From: Clostridia bacterium | Lineage (GTDB): Bacteria > Bacillota > Clostridia > Oscillospirales > Acutalibacteraceae | Assembly (NCBI GenBank): GCA_017416345.1 | Contig: JAFQCR010000037.1 | Span: forward strand, 1 to 52,017 | Direction: 5' to 3' | Length of the DNA: 52,017 bases | Notes under the pieces: model-generated | What the model saw: the letters and a program-made list of their open reading frames with translations, nothing else | What the model was told of the DNA's origin: nothing | Database searches by the model: none | Made by a program: the position numbers and the translations under genes | In this document: positions 37,809 to 45,242 of the stretch, one piece after another | Layout: each line of letters opens with the position of its first letter | Numbering within the stretch: position 1 is the stretch's first letter

Positions 37809-38732
37809 TTAAAAGGTTGAAACGATGCTCTTGACGCAATTTTCGGGGGAATAGCTCCAGCGGTCGATGTGCCCGTCCTTTATGAAATAGGTCAAGGGAG
37901 CTTTAGTGCGGTCGGCTTCAAACGAGTCGATTATTATCAGCTTGACCTTCATTTTGTCGGGCAGGATGCTTTTGATGTAAACGCATGTCTTTTGTCCTGC
38001 TTTAACACCGTCCTTCAGCTCGGCAAGGCCTGCAAGGTTGGGTGAAAGCTCAACAAATATTCCGTAAGGCTCTACCGACCGTACAAGCCCCGTGACCGTT
38101 TCGCCCGTGATGAATCGGTCGGCGTTTTGCTGCCACGTGCCGAGAAGCTCCTTCATGGTGAGTGTTATCTTGCCGTCGGCAATGCTTTTTATAACAGCCC
38201 TTATCTCATCGCCTGCCGAAAAACGGTCGCCGGGGTGGGAGATACGTGAGACCGAAATGGCATCTATGGGCAACAGCGCAACACAGCCGCAACCGATGTC
38301 GCAAAAGGCACCGAAGCTTTCAAGGTGGGTCACGGTGGCAGGGATAATATCACCCGGACGAAGGTTTTTGATAAACTCATCGGTGCAGTATTGCTGTGCC
38401 TTGCGTCGGGAAAGCAGGGCAATGCGGCGGCCTTCGCTGTCGGTGGAAAAGCCGTCCACCACAAAGGACACCGGCTTGCCCACACGGGAAATGAGCGCAA
38501 TATCACGCACAAGACCCTCGGCAATGCCGATGGCACCCTCGCATCGGGGGATAATTCCACGGCACACTCCCAGGTCAACGTACAGATTGTGTGCAGGGTC
38601 GCAGTTGGTGGCAAGTCCCTCCAAAACGGTGCCGACTGCGGCGGCCTCCTCGAGCGAACGGAGACTTGATAACGCTTTTCGGTTTTTTATGCTTGTCAAA
38701 GCACGGCCTTCGGGCATAAAAATTCTTTGCAT
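37809..38732 (-). CDS. S1 RNA-binding domain protein (RpsA-like)
   Basis: 307 residues. At least two S1 OB-folds are visible: LRPGDIIPATVTHLESFGAFCDIGCGCVALLPI (about 125-157) and FITGETVTGLVRSVEPYGIFVELSPNLAGLAEL (about 210-242). An N-terminal degenerate S1-like part begins at EAAAVGTVLEGL. It resembles the short ribosomal-protein-S1-like proteins of Clostridia and probably binds mRNA or assists translation. AAAGGTAAG precedes the ATG at 38732. The C-terminal 40 residues (KAPLTYFIKDGHIDRWSYSPENC) fall outside the S1 folds. Confidence 0.88.
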   Translation of the reverse strand: MQRIFMPEGRALTSIKNRKALSSLRSLEEAAAVGTVLEGLATNCDPAHNLYVDLGVCRGIIPRCEGAIGIAEGLVRDIALISRVGKPVSFVVDGFSTDSEGRRIALLSRRKAQQYCTDEFIKNLRPGDIIPATVTHLESFGAFCDIGCGCVALLPIDAISVSRISHPGDRFSAGDEIRAVIKSIADGKITLTMKELLGTWQQNADRFITGETVTGLVRSVEPYGIFVELSPNLAGLAELKDGVKAGQKTCVYIKSILPDKMKVKLIIIDSFEADRTKAPLTYFIKDGHIDRWSYSPENCVKSIVSTF

Positions 38733-38752
38733 TTTATTCTTACCTTTCTTTT

Positions 38753-38792
38753 GGCAGACCTTTCGGAGTGATCCGAAAGAGGTCTGCTTTTT
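38753..38792 (+). terminator. Terminator-like hairpin before the phage head cassette
   Basis: GCAGACC-TTTCGGA pairs with TCCGAAA-(GA)-GGTCTGC, then TTTTTG on the plus strand. No plus-strand gene ends here. It may block antisense entry into the head cassette or act in the 5' leader of the divergent S1 gene. Between 38793 and 38926 I see AT-rich DNA but no clean promoter. Confidence 0.55.
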
Positions 38793-38926
38793 GTTTATCT
38801 ATTTATATGTGAAAACGGCCGAAAATTTGCAAAAAAATATTTTTTTATTGAAAGTTGTATGGCTGTTGCCCAAAACAATGCAACAAGCCTTGGATTTGGC
38901 AGGGTAGGTGAAAGGGGTTTTGAAAA

Positions 38927-39403
38927 ATGTCACTCAACAAACGTGAGACCGATTTTTGCAGATTTTTTGTTGCTTGCCGCAACAGCCGTGAGGCGGCCGC
39001 CAAAGCCGGCTTTGCCTTTCCCGAGCGTTCGGGGATACGGCTTTTGGACAAGCAGGCCGTCATTGACGAGATCGACCGTCTGTCCGAGCAGGTCAGGACG
39101 GCTGTTTCGGCGGTGGACGGCTTGAAGCGTATTGCGTTCGGCTCGGTTGCCGATGCCGTGAAGCTGGTGCTGCATCCCGACACCGTTGAGCCTGAAGCGC
39201 TCGACCTTTTTATGGTGTCGGAGCTGAAATGTACCGATAAGGGTGTTGAGGTCAAGTTTTTTGATCGCATAAAGGCACTTACGGCTTTGCTTCAGGTCAC
39301 CGACAGCGCAGAAAGCAACGAAACATCAAGATTTGTCGAGGCTATTTTCAAGGGTGCTTCGGCGATCGAAGGTCTGGGACGGAGTGTGAGCGATGAGGTT
39401 TGA
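38927..39403 (+). CDS. Phage terminase small subunit-like protein
   Basis: 158 residues. The N-terminal helix-turn-helix region (KRETDFCRFFVACRNSREAAAKAGFAFPERSGIRLLDKQAVIDEI, residues 5-49) matches the layout of Terminase_2-type small subunits (crop-and-tail, NsreAAakAGf). It would recognise the packaging site on DNA and load the large subunit. AAGGGG lies 11 bases before the ATG. Its end overlaps the large-subunit start by 11 bases. First of eight tightly packed phage genes. Confidence 0.82.
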   Translation: MSLNKRETDFCRFFVACRNSREAAAKAGFAFPERSGIRLLDKQAVIDEIDRLSEQVRTAVSAVDGLKRIAFGSVADAVKLVLHPDTVEPEALDLFMVSELKCTDKGVEVKFFDRIKALTALLQVTDSAESNETSRFVEAIFKGASAIEGLGRSVSDEV

Positions 39404-40643
39404 ACCCTTTTCAAAAAAGCAGCTGGCAACGCTTTGCTGGTGGGGAAGCAACAGCCCTTACCGTGACAAGGATGCCATAATATGCGACGGAGCCGTGCGA
39501 AGCGGAAAGTCACTCTGTATGTTTGTTTCGTTTATTACTTGGGCAGGATGCAGCTTCCGAAACGCTTCCTTTGCCATTTGCGGACGCACAGCGTCATCGG
39601 TAAGGCGCAACCTTTTACAGCCTTACCTGCCGGTGCTTAAAGACCTTGGTCTTAGGTGCCGTGACGAGGTGTCAAAGGGCAAGATAACGGTTGAAATGAA
39701 CGGCAGGGAAAACACCTTCTGGATATTCGGAGGTAAGGACGAATCATCGGCTTCGCTGATACAGGGAATGACGCTGTCGGGCGTTATGTTTGACGAGGTG
39801 GCGCTGATGCCAAGATCCTTTGTCGAGCAGGCGCTGGCACGTTGCTCAATGGAAGGCTCAAAGTTCTGGTTTAACTGCAATCCGTCCAACCCGTCTCATT
39901 GGTTTTATACCGAGTGGATAAAAAAGTGCAGGCAGAAAAACGCACTTTATCTCCACTTCACGATGAACGAAAACCCGTCGCTGTCCAAGGCGGTGCTCGA
40001 AAGATATGAAAATATGTATTCGGGTGCGTTCTACGAGCGTTTCGTAAAGGGCAGGTGGGTGGCGGCCGACGGAGCAGTCTACCCGATGTTTTCGGATGCG
40101 TGCATGGCCGACTGTCCAAAACAGTGTACACGCTACTATGTTTCGTGTGATTACGGCACGGTCAATCCTGCATCGTTTGGACTTTGGGGCGAGTATCACG
40201 GCGTGTGGTACCGTTTAAGGGAGTATTACTGGTCATCCCGACGTGAGGGTGCACAAAAGACCGATGAGGAATATTACGCCGAGCTTAAAAGTTTGTGCAA
40301 CGGCTGTAATGTTACGGCGGTCATCTGCGACCCGTCGGCGGCATCCTTCATAACGCTTATCAGGCGCAAGGGTGAGTTTTCGGTGATACCTGCCAAAAAC
40401 GATGTGCTGGACGGCATCCGCCGTGTGTCCGATGCACTTAAAAACGGTAAGATCAAGATCTGCCGCGGCTGTGATGACACGGTGCGTGAGTTTTCACTTT
40501 ACCGCTGGGATGAAGGCTCTGTGCGTGACTGTCCCAAAAAGGAAAACGACCACGCAATGGACGACATAAGATATTTTGTTTCCACCGTGCTGTACCGACC
40601 CGAACGCACAAGCGTTGCCGTTGCTGCCAAAAGAAGCCGTTAG
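39393..40643 (+). CDS. Phage terminase large subunit
   Basis: 416 residues, PBSX/T4-like terminase. The ATPase domain has Walker A GAVRSGKS (Lys39) and Walker B VMFDE (Asp134, Glu135), then WFNCNPSNPSHWFY as coupling motif. The RNase H-like nuclease domain shows YVSCDYGT, AVICDPSAASF and NDHAMDDIRYF, so the three metal-binding acidic positions appear intact. It would translocate DNA into a prohead and cut it. Length is normal and no frameshift is seen, which argues against simple decay. Confidence 0.94.
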   Translation: MRFEPFSKKQLATLCWWGSNSPYRDKDAIICDGAVRSGKSLCMFVSFITWAGCSFRNASFAICGRTASSVRRNLLQPYLPVLKDLGLRCRDEVSKGKITVEMNGRENTFWIFGGKDESSASLIQGMTLSGVMFDEVALMPRSFVEQALARCSMEGSKFWFNCNPSNPSHWFYTEWIKKCRQKNALYLHFTMNENPSLSKAVLERYENMYSGAFYERFVKGRWVAADGAVYPMFSDACMADCPKQCTRYYVSCDYGTVNPASFGLWGEYHGVWYRLREYYWSSRREGAQKTDEEYYAELKSLCNGCNVTAVICDPSAASFITLIRRKGEFSVIPAKNDVLDGIRRVSDALKNGKIKICRGCDDTVREFSLYRWDEGSVRDCPKKENDHAMDDIRYFVSTVLYRPERTSVAVAAKRSR

Positions 40644-40661
40644 GCTTCGGAAAGGAATAAA

Positions 40662-41792
40662 ATGGGCACTAAAACTAAAAAAGAAGACCGAAGCCATTCT
40701 GCTTCGGTGCAGACCGCACGTCAGAACCGACATCCGTTTTCGGTGCTTGACCGCCACCGTCCGTTAAGCCTGCCCGAATTTGAGGTGTTTGATGCCATTC
40801 GTGAAGCCGTGCCGATAGTCGGTGCGGCGGTGGATAAGATAATCCGCTTGGTGGGAAGCTTTTCGGTCGAATGTGACAACAAAACGGCCGAGCGTGAGCT
40901 GGCTGTGTTTTTGAAAAATGTCCCGAGCGGTGTTGCAACAGTTGGCATCGACGGCTTTATAGGAAGCTATCTCGACAGCCTTCTTATGTACGGCACCGCC
41001 GTGGGCGAGATGGTGACCGACCGAAGCGGAAACATCGCAGGACTTTACAATGCACCGTTAAAGGGGCTTGAGATAAGGCTGACCGATGACCCGTTCGGGT
41101 GTGAGATATCGGTGCGTGAGCCTAACGGCAAGCTAAGGCCTGTCCGCTATCCCGAAAGGATACTGATGTGTGCCGCCAACCCTACCTCCGATCGACCCGA
41201 GGGCAGGTCGCTTTTGCACGGTCTGCCGTTTGTGACGGGTATACTGCTCAAAATTTTTGACAGCGTGGGCACCAATTTTGAGAGGGTGGGAAATCTCCGC
41301 TATGCCGTGACCTACCGTCCTTCAAACGAGGCCGATGCGACCTTCGGAGCCGACCGTGCCGCCGAAATAGCACGTGAATGGTCCGAGGCCATGAGCGACA
41401 AGGACGGCGTGCGTGACTTTGTGGCTGTGGGCGATGTTGACATCAAGGTCATCGGTGCCGACAACCAGACCCTCGAATGCGAGGTACCCGTCCGTCAGAT
41501 GATGGAGCAGATAGTTGCCAAGACCGGCATTCCTCCTTTTTTGCTGGGACTTTCGTGGTCGAGCACCGAGCGTATGTCGGTTCAGCAGATCGATGTTCTG
41601 ACCTCCGAGCTTGAGTACTACAGAGGCTTGCTTGGCAGTATTATAAACCGCATCTGCCGTGCGTGGCTGAGATCAAAGGGCTATACCTGCAACTTTGAGG
41701 TCAACTGGGACGACATCACCCTGCACGACGAGGTGGAGCAGGCAAGAGCAAGGCTTTTGCGTGCTCAGGCGGCAGAGGTTGAAAACAAGTGA
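40662..41792 (+). CDS. Phage portal protein
   Basis: 376 residues. Portal-type features are DAIREAVPIVGAAVDKIIRLVGSFSVE (about 45-71), a long insertion with SYLDSLLMYGTAVGEMVTD, and the crown-proximal VRQMMEQIVAKTGIPPFLLGLSWSSTERMSVQQIDVLTSELEYYRGLLGSIINRICRAWL (about 280-340), a typical PPFLLG...Q...L portal motif. It would form the dodecameric ring at one capsid vertex. It lies 18 bp after the terminase gene, with GGAAAGGA as ribosome site. Confidence 0.9.
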   Translation: MGTKTKKEDRSHSASVQTARQNRHPFSVLDRHRPLSLPEFEVFDAIREAVPIVGAAVDKIIRLVGSFSVECDNKTAERELAVFLKNVPSGVATVGIDGFIGSYLDSLLMYGTAVGEMVTDRSGNIAGLYNAPLKGLEIRLTDDPFGCEISVREPNGKLRPVRYPERILMCAANPTSDRPEGRSLLHGLPFVTGILLKIFDSVGTNFERVGNLRYAVTYRPSNEADATFGADRAAEIAREWSEAMSDKDGVRDFVAVGDVDIKVIGADNQTLECEVPVRQMMEQIVAKTGIPPFLLGLSWSSTERMSVQQIDVLTSELEYYRGLLGSIINRICRAWLRSKGYTCNFEVNWDDITLHDEVEQARARLLRAQAAEVENK

Positions 41793-41803
41793 GGTGAAAT
41801 TTT

Positions 41804-42766
41804 ATGAAAAACGGAAATATAGGAGATTTCGGCATTCCTACGGAAAATGAGCTTGAGCTTATCAACCGACACACACGCCGAAAGTTTGCGGCCGACGAGC
41901 TGTACGCCTTTTCGGTTGTGCTTTGCGATAACGACATCGACCGTGACCACGAGCGCTTCACCGATGAGGCTTTGGAAAAGCTGGCCGAGCTTTATATCGG
42001 CAAGACCGGTATTTTTGACCATTCTCCCAAGGCCGAAAACCAATGTGCAAGGATATTTTTTGCCGAGGTCAGAGAGATTGAGGGCAGAAAAAACCGCATA
42101 GGTGAGCAGTATAAGCAGCTTTTTGCACGTGCTTATATGCCTAAATCCGAGGCGGGTGAGGAGCTGATACTTTCCATCGAATCGGGCATCAAAAAAGAGG
42201 TCAGCGTGGGTTGCTCAATGGCAACATCACGTTGCTCGGTCTGCGGTCAGCCCTTGGGAGCCTGCCAGCACCGAAAGGGCAGGGTCTACCGTAAGGACGG
42301 TGTTAAGACCATGTGCTATTTTGAACTGTCAGAGCCGACCGATGCCTATGAATGGTCGTTTGTGGCCGTTCCCGCACAGCCTAAGGCAGGTGTGGTCAAG
42401 GCATTTGACAAGGAAAAGGAGATATCGGTGCTGGGCGTTACAAAAACGCTCAAAAACGGTGTCGTTACCTTTTCTGAGGAGGAGGCAACAAACCTTGAGA
42501 AGCAATTTGAGCAGCTTCGCTCTGTAGCGGCTGCGGCAGGTGGATTTTTGCGTTCAAAAAAGGCGTTCATCGTAAAACAGGTCATGCCTTCGGCAACAGA
42601 TACGGCGGTCGATGTGTTTATGAAGCTGCTTGACCGACTTGAGCCCGAGGAGCTTTTCGGACTTTACGCAGAGTGCGAAAAGCAGAATGAACCGATCGCT
42701 TCACAGCTTGCCGTCAAGCGAAGCACCGCCGACAAAAGCAGTAAAAACAGTTATTTTATAGTTTAA
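41804..42766 (+). CDS. Probable prohead protease/scaffold protein
   Basis: 320 residues. The order of motifs fits HK97-type capsid maturation proteases: VLCDNDIDRDHERFTDEAL, GIFDHSPKAENQC (His73 candidate), ARAYMPKSEAGEELILSIESGIKKEVSVGCS (Ser134 candidate in the S-V-G context), then the typical YEWSFVAVPAQP. A four-Cys cluster (CSVCGQPLGACQH, plus a nearby Cys) is inserted after the Ser, and the C-terminal 100 residues (EEEATNLEKQFEQLRSVAAAAGG...) look like a helical scaffold. The assignment rests on motif order and position between portal and capsid. Confidence 0.72.
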   Translation: MKNGNIGDFGIPTENELELINRHTRRKFAADELYAFSVVLCDNDIDRDHERFTDEALEKLAELYIGKTGIFDHSPKAENQCARIFFAEVREIEGRKNRIGEQYKQLFARAYMPKSEAGEELILSIESGIKKEVSVGCSMATSRCSVCGQPLGACQHRKGRVYRKDGVKTMCYFELSEPTDAYEWSFVAVPAQPKAGVVKAFDKEKEISVLGVTKTLKNGVVTFSEEEATNLEKQFEQLRSVAAAAGGFLRSKKAFIVKQVMPSATDTAVDVFMKLLDRLEPEELFGLYAECEKQNEPIASQLAVKRSTADKSSKNSYFIV

Positions 42767-42782
42767 TTTTTTGGAGGAAAAA

Positions 42783-43793
42783 CAAATGAGTTTTGATAAC
42801 ATTACACTTGAAAAGGGAATGTATTCCCACCCCGAAAAGAGCTTTTCCGATATTTTGGAGGAGCTTGACCCCTCGCAGAACTATGTTGGCACCGAGTATG
42901 AGGGCCTTGATGCATTCGGCCGTCAGCTTAAAAGATTCGACATCAAGGTAGCAGGCGCAGGCTCCGATGCCGTCCGCAAATTCTTTGCCACCACCCAGTC
43001 GGCGGCCTTGTTCCCCGAGTATGTTTCCCGTGCCGTAAAGCAGGGCATCGAGGAGGCTGATATGCTGCCCTCCATCGTGGCTTCCACCACCCACATCAAC
43101 AGCCTTGACTACCGCACCATCGCATCGGTCCCCACCGATGAGGAAAAGTCGCTGGTCGATGTTGATGAGGGCGCCGAGATCCCCGAGACCGTAGTCCGCA
43201 CCCAGGAAAACCTTGTCAAGCTTCACAAGCGAGGCAGAATGCTGGTTGCATCCTATGAGGCTTTGAAGTTCCAGAAGATCGACCTCTTCTCGGTAACCCT
43301 CCGCCAGATCGGTGCACACATCGCACGCAGTCAGTTTGCCGATGCGGTCAACGTTCTTATGAACGGTGACGGCAACGACAACGCCGCCGCGGTTATCAAT
43401 GCCGCAGCCTCGGGTGAGCTTTCCTATCAGGATCTTTTGAGCCTTTACGATCAGCTCGATCCGTATACCCTCAACCGCCTTATCATGAGCCCCTCAACCA
43501 TGCTTAAGGTAATGAGCCTTGATGAGTTCAAGAATCCTCTTACCGGCATCAACTTCCAGGGCACAGGCAACCCCGGTAATCCTCTGGGCGCCAAGCTGCT
43601 TCGCTCCAACGCTGTGGCCGACGGCAAGATCATCGGCCTTGATGCAGGCTGTGCACTTGAAATGGTGGTCGCCTCTGATGTAAACGTCGATTACGACAAG
43701 CTTATCGACCGTCAGCTCGAGCGTGCCGTCATCACCACCACCGCAGGCTTTGCCAAGATCTTCAAGGATGCTTCGGCAGTGCTCTCTGTCTGA
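42783..43793 (+). CDS. Phage major capsid protein, HK97-like fold
   Basis: The start is taken at ATG 42786-proximal MSFDN; an upstream in-frame ATG at 42771 coincides with the GGAGG ribosome site and is not used. About 336 residues with the usual progression: a flexible N-arm (about 1-65), FFATTQSAALFPEYVSRAVKQGI, LDYRTIASVPTDEEKSLVDVDEGAEIPE, VKLHKRGRMLVASYEAL and a C-terminal VVASDVNVDYDKLIDRQLERAVITTTAGFAKI. It has no long delta-domain, consistent with a separate scaffold in the preceding gene. It would build the icosahedral shell. Confidence 0.88.
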   Translation, partial: QMSFDNITLEKGMYSHPEKSFSDILEELDPSQNYVGTEYEGLDAFGRQLKRFDIKVAGAGSDAVRKFFATTQSAALFPEYVSRAVKQGIEEADMLPSIVASTTHINSLDYRTIASVPTDEEKSLVDVDEGAEIPETVVRTQENLVKLHKRGRMLVASYEALKFQKIDLFSVTLRQIGAHIARSQFADAVNVLMNGDGNDNAAAVINAAASGELSYQDLLSLYDQLDPYTLNRLIMSPSTMLKVMSLDEFKNPLTGINFQGTGNPGNPLGAKLLRSNAVADGKIIGLDAGCALEMVVASDVNVDYDKLIDRQLERAVITTTAGFAKIFKDASAVLSV

Positions 43794-43797
43794 TGCT

Positions 43798-44169
43798 ATG
43801 GAGCATATTATCAGCATTGACCGTGTGGTAGACCGTTTTCTGGCGCTTGCAGGCGAAGCTTCGGCGGCCGAGGGCAGGATATTTTGCCGTACCGCCGCTG
43901 AAACGGTTGAAAGCTGGGTCGACCGCTCACGGCTTACCGAGGCTTACGGCGAAGGGCTTGACTATGCCGCCGCAACCGTGGCATTTTACCGATTTACGCT
44001 CAAAAATTCGAGCAACGCTCAGTCGGTCAAGGCAGGCGACATCACGGTCACCGATCTTTCCGACCGCTCGGTGGAATTTGCCAAAAGCCTTATGCAGGAC
44101 GCATTAAAGGCGGTTGAGCATCTGTTTAAGCCCAAACGGTTTGCTTTTATGAAGACCGAGGTGGTATAA
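43798..44169 (+). CDS. Head-tail connector/adaptor-like protein
   Basis: 123 residues, helical. RFLALAGEASAAEGRIFCRTAAETVESWVDRSRL is typical of small connector proteins below the portal, and LDYAAATVAFYRFTLKN continues the helix pattern. The ATG at 43798 is four bases after the capsid stop, implying translational coupling. The next gene starts immediately after its stop. Assignment rests on gene order and helical character. Confidence 0.65.
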   Translation: MEHIISIDRVVDRFLALAGEASAAEGRIFCRTAAETVESWVDRSRLTEAYGEGLDYAAATVAFYRFTLKNSSNAQSVKAGDITVTDLSDRSVEFAKSLMQDALKAVEHLFKPKRFAFMKTEVV

Positions 44170-44526
44170 ATGGATTTTAAGGCAGAGACACTTAAATTTC
44201 TTGATTGCCTCGGTGAGGAGGCTACGGTCACGGTGGGGGAGGACAGCTACCCGATAAAGGCGCTCATCCAGCCTATGCGATACAAAAACAAGATGTATCT
44301 TGAGGATGATCGCACCGAGCTTGGCTTTAAAAACGGCGAGTGCTTTTTGTATCTCGGCCCTGCAGAGCCCGATTTTGCAGGGGTGGAAACAAGTACGACC
44401 GTCACCACCAAGCACCGTGTGTATTCGGTCTCCCGTGCCGACCGAATTGCGCTCAAAGGCATCACGCAGTATATCTGGGCGGTGCTTACTCCAAAGTATA
44501 AGGACGGTGCTTTTTATGGTCTGTAA
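44170..44526 (+). CDS. Head-closure-like phage protein
   Basis: 118 residues, mainly beta: YPIKALIQPMRYKNKMYLEDDRTELGFKNGECFLYLGPAEPDF and TTKHRVYSVSRADRIAL resemble head-completion (gp16-type) proteins that close the portal after packaging. The start directly follows the preceding stop, and the next gene overlaps its last codons. Identification is by position and beta-rich profile, not by a unique motif. Confidence 0.6.
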   Translation: MDFKAETLKFLDCLGEEATVTVGEDSYPIKALIQPMRYKNKMYLEDDRTELGFKNGECFLYLGPAEPDFAGVETSTTVTTKHRVYSVSRADRIALKGITQYIWAVLTPKYKDGAFYGL

Positions 44527-44932
44527 AAAACTGATAGATTATCTCGTGGCAACACTTTCGGCCAACGAGGCGCTGACCGATATGACGGTCATCACGGAGT
44601 TCCCTTCGAAAAGGCAGGATCTTCCGCTTGAAAATGCGGTGGTCAGCGTGGGGCTTGAGGGGGTAGACATCACGGGTGTGGGTGATGCTCTGCAGATAGC
44701 CGCCGACGCATCTCCTGTCAATTACACCGTAGGGCTTACGCTGTGCGTGCCAAAGTCGGCAACGGGTGCCGTTTGCCACAGCGCAGTTGATGGCATACTG
44801 TCTGCTTTGGCCACCTTTGTTGCCGAGTATTCGGTCACCGACATCACGGTGGGGCAGATGAAGTACAGCGGCACTTTGGGTGCTCTGACCGTGCCTATCA
44901 CCCTAAAGATCTTTAACGGCAACGCATACTAA
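44516..44932 (+). CDS. Tail-terminator/tail-completion-like phage protein
   Basis: 138 residues: LIDYLVATLSANEALTDMTVITEFPSKRQDLPLENAVVSVGLEGVDI at the start and SALATFVAEYSVTDITVGQMKYSGTLGALTVPITLKIF at the end fit the alpha/beta fold of gp17-type tail terminators. The ATG at 44516 overlaps the upstream stop. It is the last gene of the cassette; a terminator follows 15 bp later. No tail tube, tape-measure or baseplate gene follows. Confidence 0.65.
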   Translation: MVCKKLIDYLVATLSANEALTDMTVITEFPSKRQDLPLENAVVSVGLEGVDITGVGDALQIAADASPVNYTVGLTLCVPKSATGAVCHSAVDGILSALATFVAEYSVTDITVGQMKYSGTLGALTVPITLKIFNGNAY

Positions 44933-44946
44933 ACCACAAAAACAAA

Positions 44947-44978
44947 GGGCTTGGAGTGTAAAAACTCCAAGCTTTTTG
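44947..44978 (+). terminator. Terminator closing the phage head cassette
   Basis: GCTTGGAGT pairs with ACTCCAAGC, then TTTTT. Confidence 0.85.
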
Positions 44979-45084
44979 TGTTTTTATGTTAAATCGGTGT
45001 AAAGTTTTGCGGCAGTTATGCAATAAATACATAAAATAACGTGTAAAAACGTATAAAAAATTAAAAAATGTTATAAAATTTAAA

Positions 45085-45242
45085 AAAGTTGACAATTTCC
45101 TCTTTATTTTTTTGTGAAATAGTGTTATAATCAATCGGATGCTTCAAGACAGTTGGAGCAGTCTGTCCAAATTTCGGACGGAAATGGCACTTTGAAGGTG
45201 CCGCATTAAGATGTTTAATATTTTTTAGGAGGATGATTCAAT
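45085..45242 (+). promoter_or_regulatory. ppdK promoter region and structured leader
   Basis: TATAAT at 45126-45131 is the likely -10; the TTGACA at 45089 is too far away and the aligned -35 is poor. The roughly 105-base leader can fold into three hairpins: GACAG...CTGTC (about 45148-45168), GTCC-AAATTTC-GGAC, and GGCAC-TTTGAAG-GTGCC (45186-45202), before AGGAGG. No known riboswitch is recognised. Confidence 0.5.

Noticed and set aside
38927-44978. Complete prophage
   Set aside because: No integrase, repressor, tail, baseplate or lysis gene and no flanking attachment repeat are visible; only the head module is present.
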